Positions 19,401 through 25,878 of a stretch of DNA of 62,841 bases are shown in pieces (positions within the stretch are counted from its first letter, which is position 1; every line of letters starts with the position of its first letter). The notes beneath the pieces were generated by a model, which saw nothing but the letters and a program-made list of their open reading frames with translations, searched no databases and was not told the origin of the DNA. Origin of the DNA: Microvirga sp. KLBC 81 (GTDB lineage Bacteria; Pseudomonadota; Alphaproteobacteria; Rhizobiales; Beijerinckiaceae); contig NZ_QDAH01000034.1 in NCBI RefSeq assembly GCF_003075415.1, forward strand, positions 1 to 62,841. Reading direction: 5' to 3'. The position numbers and the translations under genes are program-made.

Positions 19401-19555
19401 CCCCAGGTTCGCATCTCGAGCCCGCCGATTACCGGCTGCGCCTGACCTATCGGCGGGATAACCAGGCCCTCGATCCTGGCAGCCTGGTGTTCAGCCAGGC
19501 AGGCGTGACTGCGGACGAATTGGTGACGCTTGACGTACCGTGGAGCAGCCATTGA
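10454..19555 (+). CDS. 3033-residue protein: beta-rich N-half plus six tandem LamG/ConA-like modules
   Basis: Third gene of the operon, 18 bases after the second. Residues 1 to about 830 are almost wholly alternating polar/apolar beta strands with many Gly and Asp, resembling DUF6603-type giant proteins (tentative). Near 856 is a DxDGDG calcium-loop-like stretch (DPDGDGFVNEG). Residues about 1125-1255 repeat the CIDF...CGH...APQDE...LCF module of the first gene. From about 1544 to 2874 come six copies of a ~185-residue LamG/concanavalin-like module: W/T start with DEG, QTSNI, DDDAIGV(M)FRY, NYYRxSxD, YRRLxxK, GYLDG-type and GxYCWxNTxARF. They lie near 1544-1757, 1944-2132, 2136-2319, 2319-2492, 2495-2682 and 2689-2874. 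Such modules usually bind sugars or proteins. No signal peptide is visible. Role unknown; a binding or surface-exposed assembly is inferred. Confidence 0.8.
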   Translation: MPDPVFYTPLSEYLSQELWPSDLFVPSDGSFLDRIAYEDGMILAEEGTFSAQLAMRIMDEVVFQLPLGFAFVLGSGPVIASAHSGEDGLLVELFAEVLKLRLPRTLFKPVIEQDGKPVADPDPEHFVDIPLPLAISVDGDFNIDVEWPGESPGQLNLPRCMVGDSGVIISAENIVLRLSSNQELPEAAAAIGLDTDWKGVFIGAATVELPEGLGSAVPSDIKFSNAFIGDGGFSGEIDADWTPAFAGEVFGVTFGLEHLGLTFVQNSLEDSELAGTLTLPYFDEEVKVAIGLNLDGTFSAALSGESGLVTLTKAGVLRLDLDSIGFEYTGGTFIVKLSGQVTPLFGGLDWPAFQVKELAIDSSGNVRFEGGWMDLRDQYSLDFHGFKLEITKLGFGKTDDGTGKWIGFSGAIKLVDGLSAGASVEGLRLSWYDNGDVKVSLNGIAVELAIPDVLYFKGEVSYRELPGDIHRFDGDITLDLISLDMRVDAQLVIGTAGSGVDRYSFMAIYLGLELPAGIPLGATGLALYGMAGLFALEMEPDKLPEEAWFENDDASPGWYLRPTEGVSDLSTKWRPAEGSLALGAGVTLGTLSDNGYTFSGKLLLVIVFPGPVLLIEGRANLLKERAKLGEEAMFRALAVLDGREGTFLLNVAARYKYGSSAELIDIRANAEAFFDFSDADAWHLYLGENEPRERRIWAEIFQLFEANSYFMLDARQLAMGAWVGYDKNWKFGPLRVTVEAWIEGNVVVSWKPVYLHGDLWLHGKAGLKAFGFGLTLGVDAQFAANVFDPFHLLATFSVKIGLPWPLSDIKKTIKLEWGPEGDVPALPMPLKEIAIEHFKTTVSWPLPRAAVLLPNWDPDGDGFVNEGAVTAADIVALDTALPPAGVPVVPLDCRPHITFGRAVHDKPLVGSNVNFVEPPRERIGDPATNEGPLEVEYALRSIELHKLAGGTWSLVARRSDAGPPVGDLYGSWAPVAGAGTGGIAQVKLWLWSKSAFDYTRHSGGAWDEWFTDQFDDYPCVPQPPDRVICCDFESVPAGQVLSPPYHCPAHDWLAISWLYPPQTTVTVLEPAFRTFKHALCVPATIPVGAAGPQPNSILVSLRKPARAVRILVAGREGVGDRVGTCIDFRDRPGSRSSNPRTEEQVVFELQDAAGHRPPETTVDTRGGAAGLHCGHTLDVSLPLAVACVDLSVSLFSQGATIVAYSQDGSFASQARLPHAVNGAPQTIRLTGRSIKHVRLTAPQDEMLLHTLCFPLADGVADAQSQVTGMGFTTDGQVIGPVAPVAGVIDIQGPGLVRILVRGQACIVQVCVNIGPDPAQVELQQEMAQHLSDEMARWSRQGDVLEPHTDYRLKLVTHISASGIASKDIDLTEFAYFRTEGPPGLTALSTPAGQDAATFDSGLDDLARYVAYTVPSTVPAAGEKPPLPRPVYRAYDIGVAFNENYVDLMYRIAGRDLGLYLYDNNNRPVRDVSGRLIDVKNRWGVTEDLTLTESDNYWVTTVNGSDCAVIDTTLIPHNSTLGAADAGQVLDGDTLYEARLVPLLLHEAFAAHLVGDAATGSGAALGRWTVFDEGANGGPSHWEVREEGTPPSRYVIQTSNIWGGTVNANDPVKPGTLLVCADTPLLAPDHPEQPSNWTDYRVSVYLRSGDDDAIGVAVRYADPGHHYRFVMDRERRYRRLLKVYEGVTNVLAGDEFTYTQGRDYLLTVEAVGTSLRVYQDGELVFDASDESMSGGTVGLYCWANTGARFSDVRVDDFSLAASVVYRFQFTTSRYVNFFHHLHSYRDETWRAALSDAVAVAAAVGAAVAPAAAPSADEGRAFEQLAALAGVGSQPPPAEVQVTRLEIAQPFALLVHSPEPIAWSRTAIELLRATRPGAPVVAPRRAKLTDVSFATAEPNEESVTLLLQEPGSTTGLRIDYRTFPGALASSGPSNVLFAEAFEVTAGLLMREDFGPNALDHYTIVDEGISSGPSAWSVLAGAIVQTSNIYGGSTAGAAPEKPGTLAIAKDAQGWTNVRIRARFSTVDDDAIGVVFRFVDRDNYYRVSLDRELSYRRLVKKAGGVVTVLWEDGGNYDIGRSYELSIDAHGEHLIGYLDGVPLFNVRDTALARGAVGFYCWANTGARFEALEVESLDTDPVLWAPAFTGLDEVGIVDSGGAVAGPSLWEVDGGTLRQTSDINAPEDGVHFPGTYAYAGNPEWRDVQIHARLRSDDDDAIGVMFRYVDDDNYYRFSMDSERGYRRLIRKVAGVVSTLWQDPVGYTVGQGYDLSIRALGTELRAHLDGTPLFTVHDSALRAGGIGFYCWNNTGAHFDRVLVSDATRRIGAWTVTDEASASSPSVWALGGGALVQQSGIGDDAGPDYPGTFVVARGQSWMDSRLRVTVRADASGAVGVMFRYTDEDNYYRLTLDHQHNRRRLVRKQGGATTILFDAAGSYAIGGQTVLTVDAVGSHLVGYIGAERLFDVNDTAHPGGQMGLYCWRNTGARFEGVEVRVPPIEAHALLSDRFAEGDTSGWTFIDEGTSDAPSVWSTVGGALRQTSNIFELPIDRDTLGKRGTQALAGDPAWTDVVVSARLQSFDDGAIGLLFRYADDANFYRFSMDAQHGYRRLVKAVAGVFTLLWEDAVAYELGRPYEMTLTLVGNTLRGHLDGIPLFVVEDADVPAGRIGLYCWGNTDARFSRVHVYPAQMAFDEWLLDEPFNALAPATWTIVDDGTVDGPSDWQATGGLLRQAGAIHDGDLSAAAPEKFGTFAAAGSPSWTDYRLSVRLVSGEDDAIGVMFRYADADNYYRLSMDAQRGYRRLVKKVGGAVSVLWEANASYEVGREYLMTVECTGTHLSGYLDGVRLFALDDPDLAMGGIGLYCWGNVDARFAEVRVAPMTWETYHAFAAGDLLPAGTRVQVFSGNEAQAPSAAGQAGLVRHFVAMLADRGTIRLPATGVALRLVSGRDDVVHARSFLPEAAYQSIDDVRVLRKDDGTAFAVIVPTAAAPGSHLEPADYRLRLTYRRDNQALDPGSLVFSQAGVTADELVTLDVPWSSH

Positions 19556-19590
19556 GGGCATTGGCCGCAGCACGGACCCGGAGGGATGCG

Positions 19591-19682
19591 ATGTTCATGG
19601 AGGACATCTTCGGGAACTGCACCGCCTTGTTGCAGGGATCGACGATTTGGCAGCCGAAGCTGGATGGCATAGGAGGACTGCG
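19591..19682 (+). pseudogene. Truncated fourth gene of the giant operon
   Basis: An ATG with a good GGAGGG site, 36 bases after the stop of the 3033-residue gene, opens a frame (MFMEDIFGNCTALLQ...) that stays plausible for about 30 codons. It then runs into GGCTTTGTCGCAAAC, an IS6-type terminal sequence, at 19683. Most likely the 5' end of another operon gene whose remainder was lost to IS6 activity. The product is not recognisable. Confidence 0.4.
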
Positions 19683-19753
19683 GGCTTTGTCGCAAACACT
19701 TTGTTTCAGAGTTTCAGCTATCGTGACAGAGGTCTCGATAGCGGAGGATGGAG

Positions 19754-20565
19754 GGCACCGTCAATTTAACGAGCTGAAGGCAAAGCGCCTCCCTGGGTCG
19801 ACAGATCAGGCGGCACTCGCGATGCCAGTCACATCAGTCCAGACATGAAAGGCCTGAGCGCGGGCATGGCGATAAACTGCAGCATCGGTCTTGGCAGGAC
19901 GGCGGAAGAGATTTGCGACCTGATCGTGGACTGAGAGAAAGCGCTGGGCTGCCCTACTGACTTGAAGCGCTTCATGATGCGCTCGCGTCGTCGGGTGGGC
20001 TGGTGACTGTTCTCCGCACGATTATTCAAACCCCTATGCTGGCGATGCTCAACACCGGGCATGATCTCTCGCTTGGCCGCGCCGTAGCTGGCCAGCTTGT
20101 CCGTGATCATCACACGCGGAGCGATGCCCTGCTTCTTGAGCAGCTTCCGCAGCAGGCGTTTGGCGGCTTTCGCATTGCGGCGGCTCTGAACCAGGATGTC
20201 GAGCACGACCCCATGCTGATCCACGGCTCGCCAGAGCCAGTGCTTCCTGCCCACGATGCTGATGACAACCTCATCGAGATGCCACTTGTCTCCGGATGCC
20301 GGAAGACGGCGGCGGATCTGGTTGGCAAAGCTCTGGCCGAACTTCAGCGCCCACTGCCGGACCGTCTCGTGGCTGACCTCAATCCCTCGGGCCGCCAGCA
20401 TCTCCTCCACCATCCGGAGGCTGAGCGGAAACCGGAAGTAGAGCCATACGGCGTGGCTGATCACTTCAGGCGGGAACCGGTGGCGGGCGTAGCGGGAATG
20501 GCGAGGCGGTTTCATCCCTTATGTGTGCCCCGATCCGATCACCCCCTGGTTAATTTGACGGTGCC
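19754..20565. mobile_element. IS6-family insertion sequence, apparently complete
   Basis: 812 bases bounded by GGCACCGTCAATTTAAC on the left and the inverse of GGCACCGTCAAATTAAC on the right (16 of 17 positions match). It contains one full transposase gene on the minus strand. The flanking 8-mers differ, so no target duplication remains; the element has probably recombined or moved by replicative cointegration, as IS6 elements do. Confidence 0.75.
19829..20515 (-). CDS. IS6-family transposase
   Basis: 228 residues, the usual IS6 length. The N-terminal HTH region (LYFRFPLSLRMVEEMLAARG, VSHETVRQW) is followed by the DDE catalytic core: Asp in WHLDEV, Asp in ITDKLASY and Glu in NNRAENSHQ. The C-terminal GLNNRAE...RRRERxMKRFKS stretch is typical. 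It should catalyse replicative transposition of the surrounding IS. Reading frame intact. Confidence 0.9.
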   Translation of the reverse strand: MKPPRHSRYARHRFPPEVISHAVWLYFRFPLSLRMVEEMLAARGIEVSHETVRQWALKFGQSFANQIRRRLPASGDKWHLDEVVISIVGRKHWLWRAVDQHGVVLDILVQSRRNAKAAKRLLRKLLKKQGIAPRVMITDKLASYGAAKREIMPGVEHRQHRGLNNRAENSHQPTRRRERIMKRFKSVGQPSAFSQSTIRSQISSAVLPRPMLQFIAMPALRPFMSGLM

Positions 20566-20627
20566 GCTAGACCTGCCACGACCCGCTCCTCCGAAGATAC
20601 TGAGTACGGAGCCACATACGTTTTGGA

Positions 20628-20862
20628 TCATTCCAATGATCCATTCTGTACGGCGTCCCTCATACTTGTCGCTTCCGCAACGCAGGCTCTTCGAAAACGC
20701 TGGACCAGCGGCTTCTCAGGGTTCTTCCAGCCCTTGAGGTTCAAAGGAGGGCTGAGAGCCTTGATCAGAGCCGCCTCAGTCCGCTCAACATCACCGACTA
20801 ACGGCACGTGTCCGTACCGCAGATTCTGGCGCATCCAATCCGTTAACCGAGCCTCTCCGTCC
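20628..20862 (-). pseudogene. GIY-YIG nuclease-like gene, 5' end lost
   Basis: The minus strand encodes about 78 residues ending a GIY-YIG-type protein: DGEARLTDWMRQNLRYG, then VERTEAALIKALSPPLNLKGW and a basic end. The ALI-x-LxPPLN block is the usual C-terminal signature. The open frame runs upstream without a start until it meets the 143-base IS6-like piece at 20863, so the N-terminal catalytic GIY and YIG strands are missing. Non-functional remnant. Confidence 0.55.
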
Positions 20863-21005
20863 GGTTCTGTCGCAAACTCGAAGTATTACCATTTCCAGCG
20901 CCATTTTGGCATTACAGCAGCGGCGCTAAGCCGTTGATTCCACAGCACAGGGCCACAGCAGGCCCACTAGTATAGGCAAGTAAAAAACGAGTTTGCGACA
21001 GAACC
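20863..21005. mobile_element. 143-bp mini-element with perfect 18-bp inverted ends (IS6-like termini)
   Basis: GGTTCTGTCGCAAACTCG at 20863-20880 is repeated exactly in inverse orientation at 20988-21005. These are IS6-type terminal repeats. The 107 bases between have no transposase. The flanks differ (a GIY-YIG remnant on the left, an IS6 transposase interior on the right), with no target duplication. Either an internally deleted IS6 or two IS6 ends brought together by adjacent deletion. Confidence 0.65.
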
Positions 21006-21006
21006 A

Positions 21007-21341
21007 ACTTATGTGCGGGTCGGTGGGCGATGGAAATACCTGTTCAGGGCCGTCGACAAGCATGGGCAGTTGGTCGACTTCATGCTGTCAGACCGCCGTA
21101 ACACCAAGGCCGCCTATCGCTTTCTGCGCAAAGCCCTGAAGACGATGAGCGACTATCCGCCATCCTCAATTACAACCGACAAACTGGCGTCGTATCCCAA
21201 GGCAATTCGGCGCCTGCAGCAGGAGAGCCTGCTGTCGGAAAATGTTGAGCATCGGACTTCGAAATATTTGAATAACATCATTGAGGCCGACCATGGGGCG
21301 CTCAAGCGCGTGATCCGGCCGACGCGCGGCTTGGAGCGTCT
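21007..21341 (+). pseudogene. IS6-family transposase fragment
   Basis: The frame opens inside the catalytic domain (TYVRVGGRWKYLFRAVDKHG), runs through DFMLSDRRNTKAAYRFLRKAL and TTDKLASY to the Glu segment LNNIIEADHGALKR, then breaks at RGLERL, where IS5 sequence begins. The N-terminal HTH and the first catalytic Asp are missing and the C-terminus is cut, so it is inactive. Confidence 0.75.
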
Positions 21342-21984
21342 ATGTGATCCGCAACGGCCTGCAATGGAAGGATGCGCCTAAGGCGTACGGGCCCCACAAG
21401 ACGCTCTACAATCGGTTCATGCGATGGAGCCGGCTGGGCGTGTTCGACCGCATCTTCGCGGCGCTGGCCAGCGAGGGGCCCAAGCCCGAGCGGATCATGA
21501 TTGATGCCACTCACCTGAAGGCGCACCGCACGGCGGCGAGCCTGCTCAAAAAGGGGATGTTCCCCGCCACATCGGGAGCACGAAAGGCGGGCTGAACTCC
21601 AAGTTGCATGCCGTCTGCGACGAGGTTGGCAGGCCCATCATCCTCCTGCTGTCGGAAGGACAGATGAGCGACCATAAGGGCGCACGGCTCGTCTTGGAGG
21701 CGCTGCCGGCGGGCTCCACGCTGATTGCAGACCGAGGCTACGACAGCAACTGGTTCCGGGAGGCTCTTGCTGACAAGGACATCACACCCTGCATTCCGCC
21801 GACCCGGAACCGCAAGGTGCCGATTGCCTATGACAAGACGCTCTATCGCCAGCGCCACAAGATCGAGAACATGTTCGCCAAGCTCAAGGACTGGTGCCGA
21901 ATTGCCACCCGCTATGACCGCTGCGCTCACACCTTCTTCTCGGCCATCTGCATCGCGGCTGCCGTAGCTTTCTACCTCAATTAA
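21342..21984 (+). pseudogene. IS5-family (IS427-like) transposase, 5' truncated
   Basis: It starts at VYVIRNGLQWKDAP, so roughly the first 45 residues of the usual ORF are gone. The first frame ends near 21595 after LLKKGMFP; a -1 shift in the CTCAAAAAGGGG run restores PRHIGSTKGGLNSKLHAVCDE and continues to FSAICIAAAVAFYLN and a stop at 21984. Programmed -1 frameshifting there is normal for IS427-type elements, so the shift itself is not the defect; the missing N-terminus is. It abuts an IS6 fragment directly. Confidence 0.75.
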
Positions 21985-22093
21985 CGAGTCCTGAGCCTAG
22001 TTTGGAGGCAAGACGTCCCGGGCGCCGGCTTCATGCGCCGCGCCCACGATCATCTCGACAGCGGCAGCCAGCTCGTTCTCGTCAAACTCGTAG

Positions 22094-22765
22094 CACCCGA
22101 CACTATCAACGGAGGCCTGCTGCGGCCAGTCGAAGACCTCGATCCAAAACGGCGGCAGACCAAGAGAAATCCGGGATCACCTGCTCGAGACCGCGCTCCG
22201 GCTGTTCAACCAGCACGGCTATCATGCGGCCGGCATCGACCTGATCATTGCCGAGGCCGGCGTCGCCAAGACGACGCTGTACCGACACTTCGAGACGAAG
22301 GAGGACCTGATCCTGGCCGCCCTCGAACGGCGCGACGAGGAGGCCCGTGACGCCATGCGGGCCTTTGTCGAGCAGCGCGCGAGCGATCCGGTCGAGCGCC
22401 TGCTGGTGACCTTCGACTGCCTCGAGGCTTGGTTCCGCGATGAGGGGTTCCGCGGCTGCCTGTTCGCAAGTGCGGCCGGGGAGCATAAGGACACCGCCAA
22501 TCCCGTGTTCCGCGCGGCGGTGCTGCATAAGCGCCTGACGCTGGCGTATTTTGAGGAGCTCGCTCATGCGGCCCGGTTTGCCGAGCCGAAGCGGATCGCG
22601 GCTGAGATCAACCTGCTGCACGAGGGCGCGATCGCCGTCGCCCAGATGAGCCGCACCGCCGAGCCTGCCTGGCAGGCCAGGCGCATGGCGGCCCAGCTTC
22701 TCGCGGCGGAAGAGCAGGGCGCCGAGAAACCTCCCCTGCACCGGCAGCCAGGAGAAGGGGCATGA
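22094..22765 (+). pseudogene. TetR-family regulator lacking a start codon
   Basis: Clear TetR N-terminal HTH: GRPREIRDHLLETALRLFNQ, then AGVAKTTLYRHFETKEDLILAAL, followed by a ligand-binding domain (LFASAAGEHKDTANPVFRAAV...) and a stop after PGEGA. In this frame a TAG lies at 22091 and no ATG, GTG or TTG occurs before the HTH; the first in-frame ATG (22355) lies after the HTH. The natural 5' end has evidently been lost or altered, in a region next to IS debris. Unless a non-standard start is used, no DNA-binding product can be made. The family often senses electrophiles or drugs, which suits the neighbouring detoxification genes. Confidence 0.6.
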
Positions 22766-23028
22766 GCCGTCGCGCACATGTGTCGTGAACCTCGCCTGTG
22801 ATCAGACAATGAGGGGAGGCAACTCGATGTTTCGAAAAGGACCGCCGCCAGTAGATCCAAACCCCGGTCCAGCACAGGCCGGTTCCGGACCCTGCCGAGA
22901 GAAACATGTTCGTGATCCGAGTGGCGCCATGATGGTATGAATGCAATGACGTCATTGCGCCCGTCGGGTTGGGTTCGGGCTGTCCAATCACCACATAATG
23001 ATCAACACTCAATGACAGGAAGGGCTGA

Positions 23029-23151
23029 ATGGGGCTCAACGAAGTTGTTGCTTTTGTCGGACGTCACCTGATCAATTGCGTCACCGTGCAGGAGTTGAGG
23101 GAGGCAATCCATGAACTCCGAAGCGAGGCAGCAGAAAGTCGCCGCTCTTGA
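23029..23151 (+). CDS. Possible 40-residue small ORF
   Basis: ATG preceded by AGGAAGG; the product starts MGLNEVVAF and ends in a helical, charged stretch (LREAIHELRSEAAES). It overlaps the small ORF at 23111 in another frame; at most one is likely to be real. No family recognised. Confidence 0.2.
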   Translation: MGLNEVVAFVGRHLINCVTVQELREAIHELRSEAAESRRS

Positions 23152-23206
23152 GACCTGGTGCAGACGTATGCGCCGTGAACTGTCTCTTCAGCTGGAGATG
23201 GCATAA
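23111..23206 (+). CDS. Possible 31-residue small ORF
   Basis: ATG with an excellent GAGGGAGG site 6-7 bases upstream; short, charged, helical product (MNSEARQQKVAALETWCRRM...). Supported only by the ribosome site. The remaining bases between 22766 and 23438 show no other gene. Confidence 0.25.
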   Translation: MNSEARQQKVAALETWCRRMRRELSLQLEMA

Positions 23207-23438
23207 CCTCCCGCCGATCAACGGGGAGCTGTCGTCTCCGACATAAGGCGGATAGGTAGGAGCTGGCTCTGATCCAGGCCATGCATCCTGTTAGCGAATT
23301 GGTGGGCTGAACGGCGACGAGGGCTTACCTGAGGGAGTTCCCCTCATCCGACTCTCCTAAGTAAGGCACATTTGCATAACAGCCTCGGGGATTGAGGAGA
23401 GGTGTTCGTTCTGCAAAAATAGAAGATCTGGTGGGGCA

Positions 23439-23723
23439 ATGAACGAGCTTGATCGATTTCTTGAACGGTTGGAGCTGCTTCCGCTCGGGTACAGCGCGGG
23501 TCACTATCATCGGCGGCGCTATGGGACGACCTTGCAGGTCTCTGAGGATGGGCGGAGAGTCCAGCTTTATGCCCGAGAGCTGGGCGGTCGCGACTTCATC
23601 AGTTTCAATTTGTTCCGCCTGCATTCCGGGGAGACACGGCTGAAGCCCTGCGAAATGGCAGACCAGAAAGTGGTCGCCTTCGTAAACGGCTACATACCGG
23701 AGTCCACGGTTCTGCCAGGTTAG
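23439..23723 (+). CDS. Small conserved hypothetical protein (94 residues)
   Basis: Compact beta-rich protein with RYGTTLQVSEDGRRV, LYARELGGRDFISFNLFRL and LKPCEMADQKVVAFV. I have the impression of a small family found in Rhizobiales with this ELGG...SFNLxRL...LKPCEM pattern, but no function is known to me. Single-gene unit between IS debris and the metal genes. Confidence 0.55.
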   Translation: MNELDRFLERLELLPLGYSAGHYHRRRYGTTLQVSEDGRRVQLYARELGGRDFISFNLFRLHSGETRLKPCEMADQKVVAFVNGYIPESTVLPG

Positions 23724-23812
23724 ATGACCAAACCCTCTTTGCCATAGCCCGAGAGTGGCTGTTGCCGTTGGAATGCCCGACCTGACGCGATGCATATCCG
23801 ATAGCACCAGCC

Positions 23813-24577
23813 TCACCTGGCGAATTCACTGAGAAGGATCAGGGCCGCAAAGCCCGCAGCGGCGAGAACACCGGAATAGCGGGGTCCATTGTGGAAGGCC
23901 TCAGGGATCATGGTTTCGGCAGTCATGGCGATGAGCGCCCCGGCTCCATAGGCCTTAAGGATGGCCGTCGCGTCAGGGCCAAGGTCGCTCAGGAAGTAGA
24001 AGGCAAGAGCCGTCGTCGCCGCAGTGCCGAACGTAGTGCCGCTCCATAGGCTCAGCACGTAAGTCGATGAGCGCGATGCAAGGCGCATTCCGGCCGTCCC
24101 GGAAATGGCCTCCGGCAGGTTCGCGAGCGCGAGCGCCATGACCAGTGCCAGATCGGGACCACCGGTCCGCAGAGAGACGCCCAGGACCAGCGCCTCCGGC
24201 ACCGCATCGAGCGCGGTGCCGAGCGCAATCGCGGTGCCGCTGCCCGGCGCGTCGGCTTCGGAGGGCTGCGACTTGCATTCCCCGCAGCGCTTGCGGTCCC
24301 TGGCGGTTACGAGCGCTGCGTTCGCGATGCTGAACGTAGCGGCACCGGCGAGGATGCCACCTACCGTGGATGCTGCGCTGGCCAGAATGAGCGCCTCGGA
24401 CGCGACCTTGAACGAGGCGGCTGAGAGCAGCACGCCCGCGCCAAGTGACATGAAGGCGGCGATGGACCGGTGCCGGAGGTTGGTTATGAGTCCCAGAATA
24501 GCCCCGACAAGCGAGCCGGACGCAGCAGCCACTCCCCAGCAGAACGCCCACACTGCTCCCATGACCCCTTCGGGCAT
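23813..24577 (-). CDS. ZIP-family divalent metal transporter
   Basis: About 254 residues; ATG with GAGGAG upstream, preferred over an in-frame ATG 33 bases earlier that would overlap that site. Eight hydrophobic segments are visible. The ZIP metal-site helices read ALDAVPEALVLG (TM4) and LANLPEAISG (TM5), where His/Asn and Pro-Glu residues normally line the metal path; here Asp replaces the usual first His. A Cys-containing loop (CGECKSQ) lies between TM3 and TM4. Predicted inner-membrane uptake of zinc or related divalent ions (ZupT-like). It lies 87 bases downstream of the copper-binding protein gene on the same strand. Confidence 0.8.
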   Translation of the reverse strand: MPEGVMGAVWAFCWGVAAASGSLVGAILGLITNLRHRSIAAFMSLGAGVLLSAASFKVASEALILASAASTVGGILAGAATFSIANAALVTARDRKRCGECKSQPSEADAPGSGTAIALGTALDAVPEALVLGVSLRTGGPDLALVMALALANLPEAISGTAGMRLASRSSTYVLSLWSGTTFGTAATTALAFYFLSDLGPDATAILKAYGAGALIAMTAETMIPEAFHNGPRYSGVLAAAGFAALILLSEFAR

Positions 24578-24664
24578 TGCGTGCTCCTCATCGTCATAAC
24601 CCAAGGCCATCCGGGCGCACGGATTGGCACCGCATGACGGATGCGGCCATCGCCGTGCGGTCTC

Positions 24665-25072
24665 TCACATCAAGGACGCGCCATGGAGCAGTGCACGGCA
24701 CGCCTGCTCGCAGCTACGGCAGGCCTCGGCGCAGACACGACAGTATTCATGCATGGCGGCATGATTCTCACATTCATCTGCGCAGATGCGACAGGCCTCG
24801 GCGCAGGCCATCAGCTGCGCCTCCACCAGCATCGGGCTCGGCTGCGTGAGACGTGAGATGATGCGGGCCGTGGCGAGGCACACGTCCGAGCAGTCGAGGC
24901 AGGTTCGGATGCAGCAGACGAAGTCGGCCACGTGAGCCTCGCCCAGACATGCGTCGGAACAGCTGACACACAGGCTACAGCATTCATAGCAGGCCGTAGC
25001 GCACGCCTCGATCAGTGATGGGTTGGGAGGACGCTGAGGGTGAGTTGAGAAGAGTGCGTCGATGCTTTCCAT
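24665..25072 (-). CDS. Cys-rich four-helix-bundle copper-binding protein (DUF326/Csp type)
   Basis: About 135 residues. The ATG follows GGAGGAG; a TTG four codons earlier overlaps that site. Repeated helical Cys patterns (CATACYECCSLCVSCSDAC, CCIRTCLDCSDVC, ACAEACRICADEC, CRVCAEACRSCEQAC) are diagnostic of the Csp/DUF326 family, whose inward-facing Cys residues store many Cu(I) ions. No signal peptide, so a cytosolic form. It probably buffers copper, perhaps coupled to the adjacent metal transporter. Confidence 0.85.
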   Translation of the reverse strand: MESIDALFSTHPQRPPNPSLIEACATACYECCSLCVSCSDACLGEAHVADFVCCIRTCLDCSDVCLATARIISRLTQPSPMLVEAQLMACAEACRICADECENHAAMHEYCRVCAEACRSCEQACRALLHGASLM

Positions 25073-25123
25073 GATCTCCTCCACAATCAGTCGTTCAAAT
25101 GTCCAAAGCGGCAGTCGATGCCG

Positions 25124-25876
25124 TTAGCCGCCAAACCGCTCGGTTCGGATGGTCTGCGGGTCCAGACCCAGATCCAGAAGATGACCGGTAACGGCCTCGA
25201 CGAAAGCGTTCGAGCCGCACACGAAGATCAGTCGCGGCGCAGCGCCAAGCCTCGCCAGCGTGTCTTCGAGCAGGGGCGCATCGACCCTGCGCCCAACATC
25301 TTGCGGACGGCGCGCCGTGTCCCTGGACAGGCTCAGCAGAAGAGTGAAATCGGCCTCGGCTGCATCCCGTGCGATCAACTCTTCCCGGAAAATCACGTCA
25401 TCCCAGGTTCGGGCGGCGTAAAGAAGAATGGTAGAGATTTCGCCACCGACCGCAGCGCGATGGCGCAGGATCGACATGAGCGGTGCAACCCCGGACCCGC
25501 CGCCGACGAGCAGGAGAGGTCCGCCGTCCTCAGGACCCCACGCGAAGTGGCCCCCGATCGGGCCGCGGATCTCGATCACATCGCCGACCTCGGCCACATC
25601 GTGGAAGAATGGGGATACCTCGCCGTCCTCGAGGCGCTCGACGACGAGTTCGTAGAGCCCCTCCAGCTCGGGCGCAGACGCAACCGAGTAGCTTCGCTGG
25701 ACCTGATAGCCATCCGGTGCCGTGAGCCGGACATCGAGGTGCTGGCCGGCCCGGAAGGAGCGCCAGTCCTGGGGACGAAGCAGGAAGCTCTTCACTCCTG
25801 CCGTTTGGCGCTCGACTCGTTCGATCACAGCCTCCTGCCAGTGTACGTGATCTGCCGGTAGGGTCGCGTCCGTCAT
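25124..25876 (-). CDS. FNR-type ferredoxin/flavin oxidoreductase
   Basis: 250 residues; the ATG lies 2 bases after the stop of the preceding gene, so the pair is translationally coupled. FAD site RSYSVASAP, NAD(P) site GGGSGVAPLMS, and the terminal CGSNAFVEAV and ERFGG of the family are all present. There is no 2Fe-2S domain, so it is a flavin-only reductase that would pass electrons from NAD(P)H to a partner. The partner is probably the molybdenum protein encoded just upstream. Pairing of these two families is common in bacteria. Confidence 0.85.
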   Translation of the reverse strand: MTDATLPADHVHWQEAVIERVERQTAGVKSFLLRPQDWRSFRAGQHLDVRLTAPDGYQVQRSYSVASAPELEGLYELVVERLEDGEVSPFFHDVAEVGDVIEIRGPIGGHFAWGPEDGGPLLLVGGGSGVAPLMSILRHRAAVGGEISTILLYAARTWDDVIFREELIARDAAEADFTLLLSLSRDTARRPQDVGRRVDAPLLEDTLARLGAAPRLIFVCGSNAFVEAVTGHLLDLGLDPQTIRTERFGG

Positions 25877-25878
25877 GG

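Noticed and set aside
21344..21984. Two separate IS5 genes
   Set aside because: They are one transposase read through a slippery-run frameshift, not two genes.
25118..25861. 247-residue plus-strand frame over the ferredoxin-reductase-type gene
   Set aside because: Shadow of the minus-strand gene, which has the FAD and NAD motifs.
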